Origin: Plutella xylostella
Lineage: Eukaryota; Arthropoda; Insecta; Lepidoptera; Plutellidae
Reading direction: 5' to 3'
NCBI RefSeq assembly: GCF_932276165.1
Contig: NC_063993.1
Span: forward strand, 8,070,001-8,134,000
DNA: 64,000 nucleotides
Below the pieces are notes generated by a model that was given only the letters and a program-made list of their open reading frames with translations, did not search any database and had not been told where the DNA came from. The position numbers were made by a program, and so were the translations under genes. Shown piece after piece: positions 1 through 11,499 of this stretch. Each line of letters starts with the position of its first letter. Position 1 is the stretch's first letter.

Positions 1-499
1 AGCTATTTTCGCGTGAACCGGTCCAGTGCCGCGTTAACATAAGTTTTCCTATCGCAATATTTTTCTTACAATGCCGATACATATTTTTACGACGGATCAG
101 ACGTGTCATGATAGTGGCAATAAAGTTGCTTCTCCAATAAGTTTTTTTCTCGTAGTTCACGTTTACGACGTGTGTCCGGCAGATGGCGGTATTGGCCGCG
201 CCGCGAGTGTAATCAGGGCCAGATGTGGCGGAAACAAATTCGTGGGGCTTCCCCTTTTTTCCTGTTTTCATGTTATTATTTCCGTCGTTTTGGTCTAGCT
301 ATAAGGCCCATAAGCCATCAAGTGACGGATATAAAGAAGTTTGCGTTGATTTGTCGCGGGATGTGAGGGGGGAATGTTGTTACTTTGTACGATATTACTT
401 TTAAGGAGATGTTTTTTGTTGAACGCTTTCTGTATGCTGATCTGCGATTGTCTATCGTGAGAATCTTGAGCATGAGCCACACTTACCTTATTGAAAAAT
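1..499. other. No gene seen
   Basis: This stretch has only short random open frames. I see no exon with splice sites, no repeat matching elsewhere in the window, and no RNA gene. Confidence 0.5.
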
Positions 500-781
500 A
501 CTCGGTTAGATTATAACCAGGGACTGTTCATCAATTATACGTCATCTCCATACAAAATTCTTGACAGATGTGTCAAAATTCAATCACTTATCCTTGGTTT
601 TGAGTTAACCGAGTATGGCGAAATTGGGACTAAGCCCCAATTTCTCCATAGACAGTTATCTAACCGACCAGGGATTGGTTCATAAATTATACGTCATCTC
701 CATATAAAATTCTTGACAGATGTGTCAAAAGTCAACAACCTAATACCTGGTTATGCTCTAACGGGCTATGGAGAAATTGGT
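500..781. mobile_element. Two adjacent copies of a hairpin MITE
   Basis: Two diverged copies lie side by side. In the first, the left arm near 500-522 (ctcggttagattataacc) pairs with the right arm near 592-615. In the second, aatttctccatag near 638 pairs with ctatggagaaatt near 766-778. Both share a core at about 534-575 and 680-728 that contains the small palindrome ttgacagatgtgtcaaa. There is no coding capacity. Superfamily and target duplication are not clear. Confidence 0.6.
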
Positions 782-1145
782 ACTTAACCAAAACAACCGT
801 TTTGTTTTAGAAAATATGTGAAATTCGTCAGGTGGCCAGATTTATTTTCAGGCGTGTGCTATATGCCACTATTTTGAATGTTTATGATTATTTAAGATTT
901 TCTCAGAAATACTTTCAAAGAGCAATAAAATTAAAATTTATTGTTTCTTTCGTAGAAAATCCTTTAATCCGACTTTATTAACGAAGTTGCAGATATTTTT
1001 GGCTTACAGATTTTGCGCTTGTTATTATAAAATAACTAATTATAGTGTCGGGAATAATTTGTTTCCACTGTGGCTTAAAGCCTACTTACTTACATTATCT
1101 GTAACTATATTTAGAATGTTCAAGACTACAACTGAAAAGTCAGAA
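782..1145. other. No gene seen
   Basis: AT-rich sequence without a recognisable exon, repeat or RNA. Confidence 0.4.
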
Positions 1146-1353
1146 TCCTAACTAATATTATAAATGCGAAAGTAACTGTGTCTGTCTGTCTGTCTGTCTG
1201 TAACTCTTTCACGCCAAAACCACTGAACGGATTTGAATGAAATTTGGTATACAGATAGTCTAGACCCTGGGAAAGAACATAGGCTACTTTTTATCCCGGA
1301 ATTCCCACGGGGAAACTTTTTAAGGCGAAGCGAAGCTCGCGGGTACAGCTAGT
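1146..1353 (+). mobile_element. Non-autonomous Helitron-like element (Lep1 type), copy 1
   Basis: It begins tcctaactaatattataaa, carries a (CTGT)n run near 1180-1200, and ends with a small GC-rich hairpin (gcgaagctcgc, about 1331-1340) followed by a CTAGT terminus. A 3' hairpin before CTAG and the absence of inverted repeats are Helitron hallmarks, and Lep1 elements of this kind are known from Lepidoptera. A close copy lies at 33908-34111. It has no coding capacity. Confidence 0.75.
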
Positions 1354-2308
1354 AGACAGTAATTGGTAGTCAAAAGTGGCTCTAAATCGTTGATATTTTC
1401 AATGAAACTTTAAATTACTTGCGAATGTATATTACAGTTACACATACGAATTAAGGCTACCACTTGCAATACTTATGTAGATATACCTAACCCCCTCGAG
1501 CTGGGAAGGGTAGGTCGGCTACAAAACCCATTCATTATCGATAAGCCCTTGACTCCGGCGGTATGGCTCTTCAACTGTGCAGCTAAAGTGCCATTGTCTC
1601 TATGACCGTTAATGCAAAGAAATATATCACTTTATTCCTTGCTTCTCGTGAACTTTTCACTGTATATTCGGATCGCCATTTTGATATTTTTATTAAAAGG
1701 TTTTATATCACGCATTCTTTCAAATTAGGTAAGTATATGAATTGGCCGAAAAGAGGCATGAAAATAGGTCTTTTCGTCCTTAGGGAATATTTCTGTCATA
1801 CTAACATTGTTTTTTAAAATATAAATGAAGGATGATGAATTTCTAGTAAAAACCTTATCAAACCAAGCGCCTTATGGTAGTTTCAGTTTCAGAAACAGAT
1901 CGACCTTCATCTTATCATGACAGGTGTAACTAGTTAGTCATCTGTAAATATCTCCATTATGTCTATGATTCCAACAATAATAAGGTCCATTATAACAGGC
2001 ATTATCATACTGAATTAGGTAAACATTTACATTTGACCGTCACGTCGCGAGTTGTTTTGAATCAAAATATCACATCAGGGTCACGTAATATCTCAACTTT
2101 TGAGTTGAACAACTGTCCTTGAAATTAATGTCCATTAACATTATACCGAAGTGCAAGCTCATTATTAGCCGGAGGGTTCACGAAAGCTAATAGATTCAAT
2201 TTAAGCTTTTGTATGTAGCTTAATATACATTTTTGCTGTTTTTGACACACCATGAGAAGTTTTTGTGTATTATTTTATTCAGAAGCTAAACAGCACAATG
2301 CATTAATG
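1354..2308. other. No gene seen
   Basis: AT-rich intergenic sequence. Only short open frames without exon features are present, and nothing matches the repeats elsewhere in the window. Confidence 0.4.
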
Positions 2309-2365
2309 ACATCATCATCAGCATATAACAGTCCACTACTGGACGTAGGCCTCTCCCAAAGCACA
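2309..2365 (-). mobile_element. 3' end fragment of an RTE-like retrotransposon
   Basis: The stretch catcatcatcagcatataa followed by cagtccactactggacgtag and ggcctctcccaa is the reverse complement of the 3' end of lepidopteran RTE-like elements. Related pieces lie at 10858-10893 and 11500-11560. Only the tail is present. Confidence 0.6.
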
Positions 2366-2783
2366 CAAAATAAATGAATGTAGTGTAACTTATATAAATA
2401 ACTTACGCCATTAACAAATCTCCACTTACGAATTAGTAGTAACCAACGGTTTTTTTAAACTAAATAAAAAATAGTCTGAAAACATAAATAAAAATTGTAT
2501 TCTCATATTTCTGTGTGTACATTTAAATTACCTAATTGCTGCAAAAAACGCTTTTGAATAGGATCTGTTCATAGTCTCTACAACACAAAGTTTATTTTAA
2601 TGAAACAATACACCTATTTTCAATATTATTCACTGTGGAAATCTACTTATATTTTTAGCTACGAATAACTAGTACTTACCTTAGTATTTTTGTTACAAAC
2701 AAAACACTGAAAGAACTAAGTAATTCTATATCCAAGTCACATTAACCAATCTTATGCGTTGCAAAAGTGGTAAGTACATAGTT
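2366..2783. other. No gene seen
   Basis: AT-rich sequence with no exon or repeat I can support. Confidence 0.4.
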
Positions 2784-3330
2784 GCGTGTTTTGAAACTAT
2801 ACAAGGCCAGAACGCAGAGGTTGGGACTGCTCGCATATATTTTCAAATTAAAATGGTGCCATGATTTACCTACTTGAAAGTATACAAGGCCATTACGCAC
2901 TAATCGCGTATATTTTCAAGTAAGTTGGACCAAAATTATGGCTTGAAAATATACTGCAGCAGTTACCACTGCGTACTAATCGTGTATATTTTCAAGCGCC
3001 AAGCGGCAATGCGAGCACTTGAAACTATACGTCATTACGAGTAGTTACCAGGTAGTTATTTTGAAATGCTGCTCTCTCTTTCCTTCGTGCGAAATAGTAA
3101 TGAGTCTATTGCTTTCTAAACATTGCATCATCATTTCGCACTTGGCATTGTTTCCGTAACGTGATTTTTGTTTACATCGTACATTTAAAAAGTAAATTGA
3201 TTTAAATTAAACTGTAGAACTATTTTAATTAGTAAAAATTATCTCAGAAGAGGAGGTAGAACAATTCATAAAAGACAATTACGGTGAATTCAAAACTTGA
3301 TGAAAAATATGTCTGTAATAGGTCTATAGG

Positions 3331-3462
3331 GTAATACCTACTACACTCACGAGCAATGAATATACTTTAATATTGCCGACGGCGTCATTAAGCTAGTCTT
3401 TTCCGTTCAGGAGCTATCATCACTGGAACTTTTTCATTGCTCGTGTGTGTAGTAGGTATTAC
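3331..3462. mobile_element. Hairpin MITE of the ACTCACGAGCAATGAA family
   Basis: An arm of about 30 bp starting gtaatacctactacactcac is matched by its reverse complement ending at 3462. The middle contains gacggcgtcattaagctagt, which is the uninterrupted form of a site occupied by another element at 6724-6977. Relatives lie at 6650, 34138, 35187 and 41030. It is non-coding. Confidence 0.75.
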
Positions 3463-3731
3463 TCTTAATTCATATAAATAATAAGATATTAGTTGCAAGT
3501 ATGATTGCTATAAATATCATTTTATCAATGAAATTTGAACTTGTTCATCTTTAGCTTTATCTAGGCAGAACAAGTAAATTGTATTCATGTACATTTACCG
3601 AAATAGTTAAGTAAATCAGAATCAGCATGTAGGTATAAATTATATGCGACAAGTACGCCAATCAAGCACTGTGCGTAATAGCAATGTATATTTTCAAGAA
3701 CGATTCAGTAAATCCCAACTTGAAAGTATAC

Positions 3732-3906
3732 GCCTTCAAATTAGTCGCTAATTGTCGCGCGGCTGTCAAAATCTATATAAATTTTGTAATTTAAAAGATG
3801 CGCGACTGCAGCGCCGCAGCAGCGCTGCAGTCGCGCGTTAATAATTTATATGGAATTTAGACAGCAGCGCGGCTGCAGCGCTGCAGCAGCGACAAATTTG
3901 AAGGCG
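3732..3906. mobile_element. GC-rich hairpin MITE
   Basis: The left arm gccttcaaattagtcgc pairs with the right arm ending gacaaatttgaaggc. The middle is a strong palindrome of gcgcgactgcagcgc type, and an inner pair of arms (about 3769-3790 and 3838-3860) extends the foldback. It is inserted in the 2784-4025 element. Confidence 0.65.
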
Positions 3907-4025
3907 CCCTTAGTACGCACAAATCGTGTATAATTTTCAAGTAAAATATTATTTATTTTCACTTGAAACTATACAGTGCTAGTACACTATGGTTGCGTTC
4001 TGGCCTTGTATAGTTTCAAAACACG

Positions 4026-4445
4026 CTAAGTAGTTATAGTAACTCCGCATGAGTTTACTCATTGTGAAGTCAATTGACCAATAAAGTTTCTATGGAGAAG
4101 CAAAACATGAATCCAGTAGTTTTTTTTGCCTTTGGGCTGTGCTGTATCTCTTTAGAAGACAGTGGCACGACAGTTCGTACTGACAGAGCAATAATGGAAG
4201 TGAATAGTGATACAATAATAATAGTGCGGGGTACCACAAACAATAATCCAATGAACCTATTATTATTCAAATAACAGCTGTTAGCTTGAGCAATGTTCGA
4301 GGAGTCTCGATTCGCAGTTGTTTGTTCACGGTAAGAGTAGGGTGTGCCTTTGGTTATTGGGACAATTAGAGACCTACCTAAACCGAGCAGTATTTTTCAC
4401 TAACTCTAGCTAACGATTAGGTATTGCTTGTTTCTGAATAGTCTA
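4026..4445. other. No gene seen
   Basis: Short overlapping open frames on both strands near 4074-4274 have no family resemblance and no exon context. I see nothing else. Confidence 0.4.
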
Positions 4446-4615
4446 CGGGCTGTTGCAAAAAGGGCATACAAAGCCACTTTGTTAGTCACTATGTGAATTT
4501 TTACTATGGAGATATTTTTTTTCGTGAATTTCCAAAACTCGTACAGTAAAGGTTGTTCAGAATGACCACCTGAGTCACCCCGTTCAGGCTTAGTATGCCT
4601 TTTTTGCAACACCCT
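4446..4615. mobile_element. TA-flanked MITE of the CAGGGTG-end family
   Basis: The left end cgggctgttgcaaaaagg and right end ccttttttgcaacaccctg are inverted repeats, with TA on both sides (4444-4445 and 4616-4617). The outer sequence CAGGGTGTTGCAAAAAG and the TA target suggest a Tc1/mariner-type derivative. Degenerate relatives lie near 5814, 11444, 34279 and 43905. It is non-coding. Confidence 0.65.
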
Positions 4616-4617
4616 GT

Positions 4618-6140
4618 ATAAATAAATCAGTTATAGAAACACCACATAATGGATTATAAAATGTAGTCATCATCACACCACTCTCCTAATATGACTGAAA
4701 TGAGCTACCGTATTGCCACTGCAATTAACAATGGCTGATGTTTCATAGATAAAGCGAATCTTCTTATGGATTGATCATTGTAGTAATGGTACTGTATTAG
4801 GACTTATTTTTATCTCTGCCAATCTCTGCAAATCGTTGAACTGTTTATAGGCACACTGTAGATGACATGTATTTTAATTGTATACATCCTCATTTTTATA
4901 ACTTACTTAAAACTAAGGGAACTAATTAGTTGATATAATTATGTTTATTCTTTTACGAGTATAATACTTGGTATTAGTTTTTTCACTTACCACTCTTATT
5001 TGAACGTAATTCCTCTTAATATTTAATTTAATTAATATTGTTACCCTATTCCTTGAATTCTATGCATAGCTTAAGTGAAGTTTACTAGAACATTTCTTAA
5101 CTAGTTTACGCAGAAATGGTTTCTGATATGTAAATATCTCGTGTGGTTTTGCGTAATTCAATAAATGTATATTATAGGGTAGAATTTTGTCTGTGAACTG
5201 TCGGCTACCGGTCGACCCGACATACTGCGTAACTATACTTAGTATAACAACTCTAAAATCGCGAATGAATAGCAGCTGTGCCATTCATTTTAGTTGAATA
5301 GATAATATATTTTACTTTACTCATGATAAAGACGTGCGTCTATATATACCAATATACATAATTAGGTACCTACATATTTATAAAAAAATATAATGACGTA
5401 TAAAATCGTAAGATTGTTGGTGAGCTTCTTTCGGCCAGCTTCGTTTTATCCGGAAGTGAAAATATGGTCGAAGGTGAAAATCTGTAAGTAGTTTAAGTGG
5501 AAATGTACAAAAACTATTTTAAAATTTAGGGGACCCCATAAACCATTGGTATAAGCACACTTTACAGATCATTCATTTCACACAGGGCGTGGGAGACCCC
5601 AGACGTAGTTCCACTCTTTCTAAAATACGGTTATATGCGGATCCTAAATTTACACTGGCAAACTGCAAGAGCGATAGATTTACTGAGCCAGACTTCGAAT
5701 CTTCTCTCGAAAACGTGTTTGAGTTCTAAAATAGAGTTCTTTGTTGAATCAAACCGAATGGTTAAAGTATTTTTTACAAAGAATTTTCGCTTCCAATTTA
5801 TACGTATATACAGGGGGTTGCAAAACTGGTGTAGTAGGATAAAACGGAGTTACTGAGCTCGTCATTGTGTTTTTTTTTTGTTCCTCAACTTTCCTAATTA
5901 GTGTTAAAAAAAGTGTGACCAAAACAGTTACTATGAAAAAAAGTTAATATTTATTCGCGATTTAATTGTACAGAAGTACAAACAGTACGGTACAAATTTT
6001 CAATTACAAACTCACCCTTACGGCCCTTCCCATCTATTTCACCGACATTATAATGTACAAAATAATAATTATGTATACTTAATGCAAATAGTCTACTTTT
6101 TGGATCCTAAAGCAATGGAGTGAAAATGTAAATAAATATC
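4618..6140. other. No gene seen; one MITE-end fragment
   Basis: About 1.5 kb without a recognisable gene. A fragment near 5814-5870 (acagggggttgcaaaactgg onwards) resembles one end of the TA-flanked CAGGG MITE family. Confidence 0.4.
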
Positions 6141-6144
6141 GGTA

Positions 6145-6300
6145 TACTTATTTATTTATTTATTTATTTATGCTTTTATTGCACAATTTACAAAAGTAGA
6201 TGTACAATGAGGTGGACTTAATGCTAAGAGCATTCTCTACCAGTCAACCTGCAGGAGGTTCAGGAGCAGAAAGTAGGGAAGTGCAAAAAAAATAACAAAA
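6145..6300 (-). mobile_element. Probable 3' tail of a non-LTR retrotransposon
   Basis: A (TTTA)n run at about 6150-6171 is followed by tgcttttattgcacaattta and a moderately GC-rich stretch. On the minus strand this reads as a 3' UTR ending in a (TAAA)n tail, as in many non-LTR elements. No coding part is retained, so assignment is by tail structure only. Confidence 0.4.
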
Positions 6301-6600
6301 ATCACAATCAATCAATGAATCTCACAAAAAAAAACCTACACAAAATCTACCATAATTATACTTATTAGCCCCATAGTTTGTTCATAATTATGACTATAGC
6401 ACAACACAAACAACTAAAATTGGTAATTCACAAATAGATGGTGTTTGATTATAAAACAGAAATAACTAAATATTTATTCTGAAGGCAGTATTTCATATAA
6501 ATTTTACCACTGTCAACATTTTAATTTGAATATTCGCAGAGAATTTCTAACAAATAATTTTAGATTTACACAGTTTTGAATTTTATAAAAAGGTCCGTTT
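6301..6600. other. No gene seen
   Basis: AT-rich sequence up to the start of the tandem duplication; nothing recognised. Confidence 0.4.
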
Positions 6601-6727
6601 ACATTAGACATCGTGCGTGAGAGACACGTGTCGCGAAACGTATACAATATACTCACGAACTCAGCGCATGAAAAAGTTACAGTAAAAAAGGCACCAAATT
6701 ACTCCTAAACGGAAAAGTCTAGCTTAA

Positions 6728-6973
6728 CCTCCTGACACCTGGCGTGCTATGAGTAGGACATTGAAAAAATATATAGTAAGTATATAGTTTAAAAATACCT
6801 ATATTAAAAGTTTTATGGAGTATCCCTGTTATTCCTTTAAAGTTTTATAAAGTAACTGTCCCTTAAACAATTTGTTCTTTGACAAAGTGACAAAACAGTT
6901 CAGTAGTAAATTTTATTAATTTTTTAAAAATTGAATAACATTGTATCCATTTATACCTCTCGGGGTCAGGAGG
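6728..6973. mobile_element. TTAA-flanked MITE (piggyBac-like target), copy 1
   Basis: It starts cctcctgacacc and ends ggggtcaggagg, a 12-bp inverted repeat with one mismatch, and is flanked by TTAA at 6724-6727 and 6974-6977. Related sequence at 3331-3462 reads straight through the site as agcttaatgacgcc (reverse complement), which is an empty site. TTAA duplication is the hallmark of piggyBac-type transposition; the inverted repeat itself I cannot place in a named family. Length 246 bp, non-coding. Confidence 0.75.
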
Positions 6974-7099
6974 TTAATGACGCCGTCTGCTACATTGAAT
7001 TACCTACATTCATTTAACAGCGCATCAGAATATTGCCATCCAAAAACTATAGTGTTTAAATTTTAGTTTTAAAGAAATTAGGCCATTTAGTAAGTGGAA

Positions 7100-7363
7100 G
7101 ACGACCGAATGGCGTAGTGGTTAGTGACCCTGACTACTGAGCCGATGGTCCCGGGTTCGATTCCCGGCTGGGGCAGATATTTGTTTAAACACAGATATTT
7201 GTTCTCAGGTCTTGGATGTGCCCGTATATAAAATGGCAATAGGCCCGCCCCCTATTACATTGGGACTAACATAACACTCTGGCGAAAAGTGGGTGCAGCA
7301 ATGCACCTCTGCCTACCCCGCAAGGGAGTACATTAGTACAAGGCGTGAGTGCGTGTTTTTTTT
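7100..7363 (+). mobile_element. tRNA-derived SINE, copy 1
   Basis: The head has a box-A-like stretch (tggcgtagtggttagtgacc, about 7110) and a box B (ggttcgattcc, 7154-7164), as in tRNA-derived SINEs. A body of gatatttgtttaaac type follows, then a tail with gcaatgcacctctgcctacc and a T run. Upstream is the 11-bp duplication agtaagtggaa (7089-7099), matched after the second copy at 8140-8150. The body does not fold as a functional tRNA gene. Confidence 0.8.
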
Positions 7364-7490
7364 ACATTAGACATCGTGCGTGAGAGACACGTGTCGCGAA
7401 ACGTATACAATATACTCACGAACTCAGCGCATGAAAAAGTTACAGTAAAAAAGGCACCAAATTACTCCTAAACGGAAAAGTCTAGCTTAA

Positions 7491-7736
7491 CCTCCTGACA
7501 CCTGGCGTGCTATGAGTAGGACATTGAAAAAATATATAGTAAGTATATAGTTTAAAAATACCTATATTAAAAGTTTTATGGAGTATCCCTGTTATTCCTT
7601 TAAAGTTTTATAAAGTAACTGTCCCTTAAACAATTTGTTCTTTGACAAAGTGACAAAACAGTTCAGTAGTAAATTTTATTAATTTTTTAAAAATTGAATA
7701 ACATTGTATCCATTTATACCTCTCGGGGTCAGGAGG
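7491..7736. mobile_element. TTAA-flanked MITE, copy 2
   Basis: This is the tandem-duplicate copy of 6728-6973, with the same ends and TTAA flanks. It was copied by the segmental duplication, not by independent transposition. Confidence 0.75.
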
Positions 7737-7862
7737 TTAATGACGCCGTCTGCTACATTGAATTACCTACATTCATTTAACAGCGCATCAGAATATTGCC
7801 ATCCAAAAACTATAGTGTTTAAATTTTAGTTTTAAAGAAATTAGGCCATTTAGTAAGTGGAA

Positions 7863-8139
7863 GACGACCGAATGGCGTAGTGGTTAGTGACCCTGACTAC
7901 TGAGCCGATGGTCCCGGGTTCGATTCCCGGCTGGGGCAGATATTTGTTTAAACACAGATATTTGTTCTCAGGTCTTGGATGTGCCCGTATATAAAATGGC
8001 AATAGGCCCGCCCCCTATTACATTGGGACTAACATAACACTCTGGCGAAAAGTGGGTGCAGCAATGCACCTCTGCCTACCCCGCAAGGGAGTACATTAGT
8101 ACAAGGCGTGAGTGCGTGTTTTTTTTTTTTTTTTTTTTT
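7863..8139 (+). mobile_element. tRNA-derived SINE, copy 2
   Basis: Tandem-duplicate copy of the SINE at 7100, with the full poly-T run of about 20 bases and the downstream target duplication agtaagtggaa at 8140-8150. Confidence 0.8.
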
Positions 8140-8172
8140 AGTAAGTGGAACTTTTTCAATGCTTGCGAGTGT

Positions 8173-9512
8173 AATACTTTCACTAAGAAAATAGAACATG
8201 AGCCAATCAGGACTGGAGGCTTATAGCCACAATTTCGACGCTTGGCAGGTAAGTTAGAGATACAACCGAGTACGAGTAATATCTGTCTTTAAAATAATAA
8301 AAAGCTATTTTATTTGTTACTTACTAACCTGTTATGTAATATATACTACTAAAATCCTGAAAATATGCCTTAATTGGCCGCTCGCGCCATAATTCATGAG
8401 AAGCTAAGTACATAAACAGCTAATTTGACACAGATTAGTGTAGTTCCGTACTGGGACAGTCGTAAATACAGCTGCGTGATTTATTTCACCAGCAGGCATA
8501 CCGAATACCTATGGCTTTGAATAGTTTATGAAATCATTTGTTGGCAGCCGCTCGATTAATACCTACATATTCAGAAATGGTGTGTTATTTAGTGTTAACT
8601 ACAGGATTTGGTGGATTTGTTTTATTGATTTCACTTTATTATGTACCAATGACTAGCATTCGGTTGTGGATTCAATGTGGCATTGTAAGTAACTAAGTAA
8701 CAAAGTTTTTTTTTGTCTGTCAAGATTTTTTCGGTGTCAGCATTAGAAGTATTAAAGGACTGATTAATGCTGGTGATTATTATGAGAACAGCATCATAGC
8801 AGCTGCAGTCGAGGCTAGCATACATATAAGTAGGTATATAGTACGTTTTTACACTTTTTTCTACGTAGCTTCTTGTATCGTTTGCCACTGCACCGCTCCG
8901 CCCACCAGATATAATAAAATGAACTTACACTTATTAAACTTATTCGCTTCCACACACCTTTAGCTTACATTTGCTTAAATAATTATTGATAAACATCATT
9001 GCTATATACAGATACAGTTTACATAAATAGTTTTGCTGCGAAAGGCCAACGAAAAGGTCACACTAGCTTACGAAAAGAAGTTTCGGAGCGCTGCCGTGCC
9101 AACAATGACTCTATCTTGCTGGAAAACGTTCCAATAGCATCACAGTAGTCCTCATTTGTTACTTTTTCGTGAAGCTAGAGAAACCCTAAAGGCCGCCAAC
9201 GTTAATGTTTACGTTAAAGCATAGTAAACATCGGAACCTAGACAAACATACATAATGTATCGCCCAGTTTGCTCTTCAAGCCTCTACGTGAGGGGTTTCT
9301 CAATGTGAAATGTAAATTGAGTCGTAAGAATTTAAATGGCCATCATGAGACTCTGTTTCATGAGCTTGCACGCGGCTAATTTGTCTGAAGCAGGCTGTTA
9401 ATTTATTTCATCAGTTATTTAATTTATTAGGCTACGTACAGAGTGTTTAACAAATTTAGACGCGCGGCAGTGGTCATGGTGATGACACAAAATGACCCCA
9501 CTTCTTTAAATC
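8173..9512. other. No gene seen
   Basis: About 1.3 kb of AT-rich sequence with no exon, RNA or repeat I can support. Confidence 0.4.
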
Positions 9513-9625
9513 ATTTAATTGCTGATGCGCTGTTAAATGTATTTAAATATTGCAGACTGCGTCATTAAGCTAGTCTTAATGCACTTCCGCCTACCCTGCA
9601 AGAGACTTCGGCATTACAGCACTTA
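9513..9625 (-). mobile_element. Fragment of the ACTCACGAG MITE joined to a SINE tail
   Basis: gatgcgctgttaaatg through gcgtcattaagctagtctt is the reverse complement of the MITE interior seen near 6977-7040 and has no TTAA insertion. It is followed directly by atgcacttccgcctaccctg, which resembles the tail of the SINE at 7100. Both pieces are truncated. Confidence 0.5.
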
Positions 9626-11440
9626 AAATGGCTTCATCGCTTCATTAAAACTTGTTGCTCATATATACCCAGCGAAGAGAAAGCGTTAGGTCATTCAAAA
9701 CGAAGTCAAAGTTTTAAGCAGAGTTTAATAACTACGTCGCGTGCTTGGCAGTAATGTGAGATGGATTAATTTAATAAAGGAAACTGATACTATTTTAACT
9801 TACGTTGTGTTTTGAACTTTCAATAATTCTTGACTGCCTCGACGTACAGATACGGTTTTGTTATCATTGTTTAGCTTATTTTAAATACTTTTTAATAAAT
9901 ACATTAAAAAAACATCAAAGGGGTGCTGTTTTCAAAGTTATTCAAGTAAATGTAATTTTTTGCTGTTTTTTTGTCAAAAAAACTAGATTAGGTGCTTGTA
10001 ACTTATTTTATGTAACTTTTTAGAAGTTGTGCATATTTTAATTGGACAGAGATGACCTTTTGCGGATAAAATCATTTTATTTCATGTCCGTAAGGCGTTT
10101 AAATCTCGAGATATGATTTTTTTATGAAAACTAAGTATCTAAAACATTAAAATGGCTGCCATATCTAGAATATTGAGATTTGACCCCACACATGGGGGTG
10201 TTTTCTCGATGATATCACTCGTAGAATACACCCTTAAAGTTTGTCGGGTTCGAAAAATAACACATTGTATACAATTTCTACTTTATTGATTTGATGCAGG
10301 TTTTTGTCTGTGGTTGACCCATCGGTTCAAATACGTTTTTGTGTGTTGTTTCAAAATATACAGACAATCTGGTAACTTGTAATGGTTTACCGGTAAAGGT
10401 TCCGGTTATCCAATCGCCCGGTAATTACAATCCATAATCATAATATGGACCTACCCATAGAAAAAAGCTTTCCCACTTTTAATATACTAAGAAGCGAGTT
10501 TCACCTTCATAAAACCTGAATCGATTTAACTAATTCGGTTTCCCGCAACGATAGTGTCCGGATCAGAATGGATTGGCGATCTTGGCTATAAATAAGAGTG
10601 CAAAGTACCCTCAACTGAATTAGCGACCAACTTTTGTTACAAAATGAGAAAAACTTTCACCCTTTTCGAAAGAATTGGGGTTTTTTTATTCTTCCTTGTC
10701 ATCTGATATTGGATCATTTCCCATTTTGAATGTTTCTTTAATATACATTACGCTATCAATAAAAAAAATTGCCTACACTATCAATATTTAGTACTTATTA
10801 ATATCTCCAGCTTCCAAACGGAATCTATAGATCGTATTTAGTGGCGTGCTTTGGGACAAACGTCCAGCAGTGGACTGCTATAGGCTGATGATAACGACAC
10901 GACTAATCGGGACCAGAATAGATAAGCTGTTTAGCCACATAAAGGCCGCTGCCTACCTTTTTAGTATAGAATTGTATTTTTAACTGGGTTAGGTCATACA
11001 TAACATAGCTGCCTATATTGTTACATACCTAGAATGTTGTTAAGCAGGTAAGCAGCTACTGGAGAAGCGATATCCTGTTTCACTCCGTCTGGCGCCGCGA
11101 AGATAATCTTGTTACTTGGTAACGTTAGTTTATCAACTTATAAACTTGCTCTGTACTTCCCTGCCAACATTTTATGTTTATCTATAAAATATTCACAGCC
11201 TTCTCAATTAGTTTGTTTACAGGTTTACAAGCTATTTTTTATCGAACTTGTCTGGGTCATGGATCTTAACCCTTTAATACGAAGCAGTTAGCGACGGCAA
11301 ATAACAGCAGTAGTTTGTTATTTGCTGTCGGTTCACAATAATAATACATGGATAACTACTATATATACTTCCTATTTATAGTAGTATGCCATTACATTAA
11401 TTAACCAACTCACGAAAATCTAATTATTTTTCGTTAATTT
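9626..11440. other. No gene seen; one RTE tail fragment
   Basis: No exon or RNA recognised. A short plus-strand piece at about 10858-10893 (cgtccagcagtggactgcta then taggctgatga) is an RTE-like 3' end. Confidence 0.4.
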
Positions 11441-11499
11441 CTAAATGCCAAACTCGTTTAAAATGACCCCCTCAGTTACTCTTTTTCAGCTTTATACCA

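Larger units (their letters stand above)
2784..4025. mobile_element. Terminal-inverted-repeat element with an internal hairpin array
   Basis: The ends are a near-perfect inverted repeat of about 33 bp: gcgtgttttgaaactatac at 2784 against gtatagtttcaaaacacgc ending at 4025. Inside, the short motif acttgaaa(n)tatac recurs in alternating orientation, for example at 2872, 2909, 2942, 2985, 3017, 3685, 3719, 3929 and 3961, making several 45-60 bp hairpins in series. Two unrelated hairpin MITEs sit inside it (3331-3462 and 3732-3906). There is no transposase frame, and the superfamily is unknown to me. Confidence 0.65.
6601..8139. repeat. 763-bp tandem duplication
   Basis: The segment starting acattagacatcgtgcgtga at 6601 recurs at 7364 with the same order and no difference I could see by eye, up to the poly-T run ending each copy (about 7363 and 8139). 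Each unit holds the left part of a hairpin MITE, a TTAA-flanked insertion and a SINE. The junction lies in the SINE's poly-T next to a short T run, which suggests duplication after the SINE inserted. The near-identity means it is recent or an assembly artefact. Confidence 0.9.
6650..8172. mobile_element. Hairpin MITE of the ACTCACGAGCAATGAA family, interrupted
   Basis: The left end near 6651 (actcacgaa...catgaaaaagtt) pairs with the right end at 8148-8172 (aactttttcaatgcttgcga, then gtgtaat). The copies at 3331-3462 and 9513-9572 carry the same internal sequence without the TTAA insertion. Here the MITE is split by the TTAA-flanked element, by a SINE, and by the tandem duplication, so its right end appears only once. 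Confidence 0.7.

Noticed and set aside
7110..7180. Possible tRNA gene (box A and box B present)
   Set aside because: The same segment occurs three times followed by SINE bodies and tails, and I cannot fold a proper cloverleaf with an anticodon stem. It is a SINE head.
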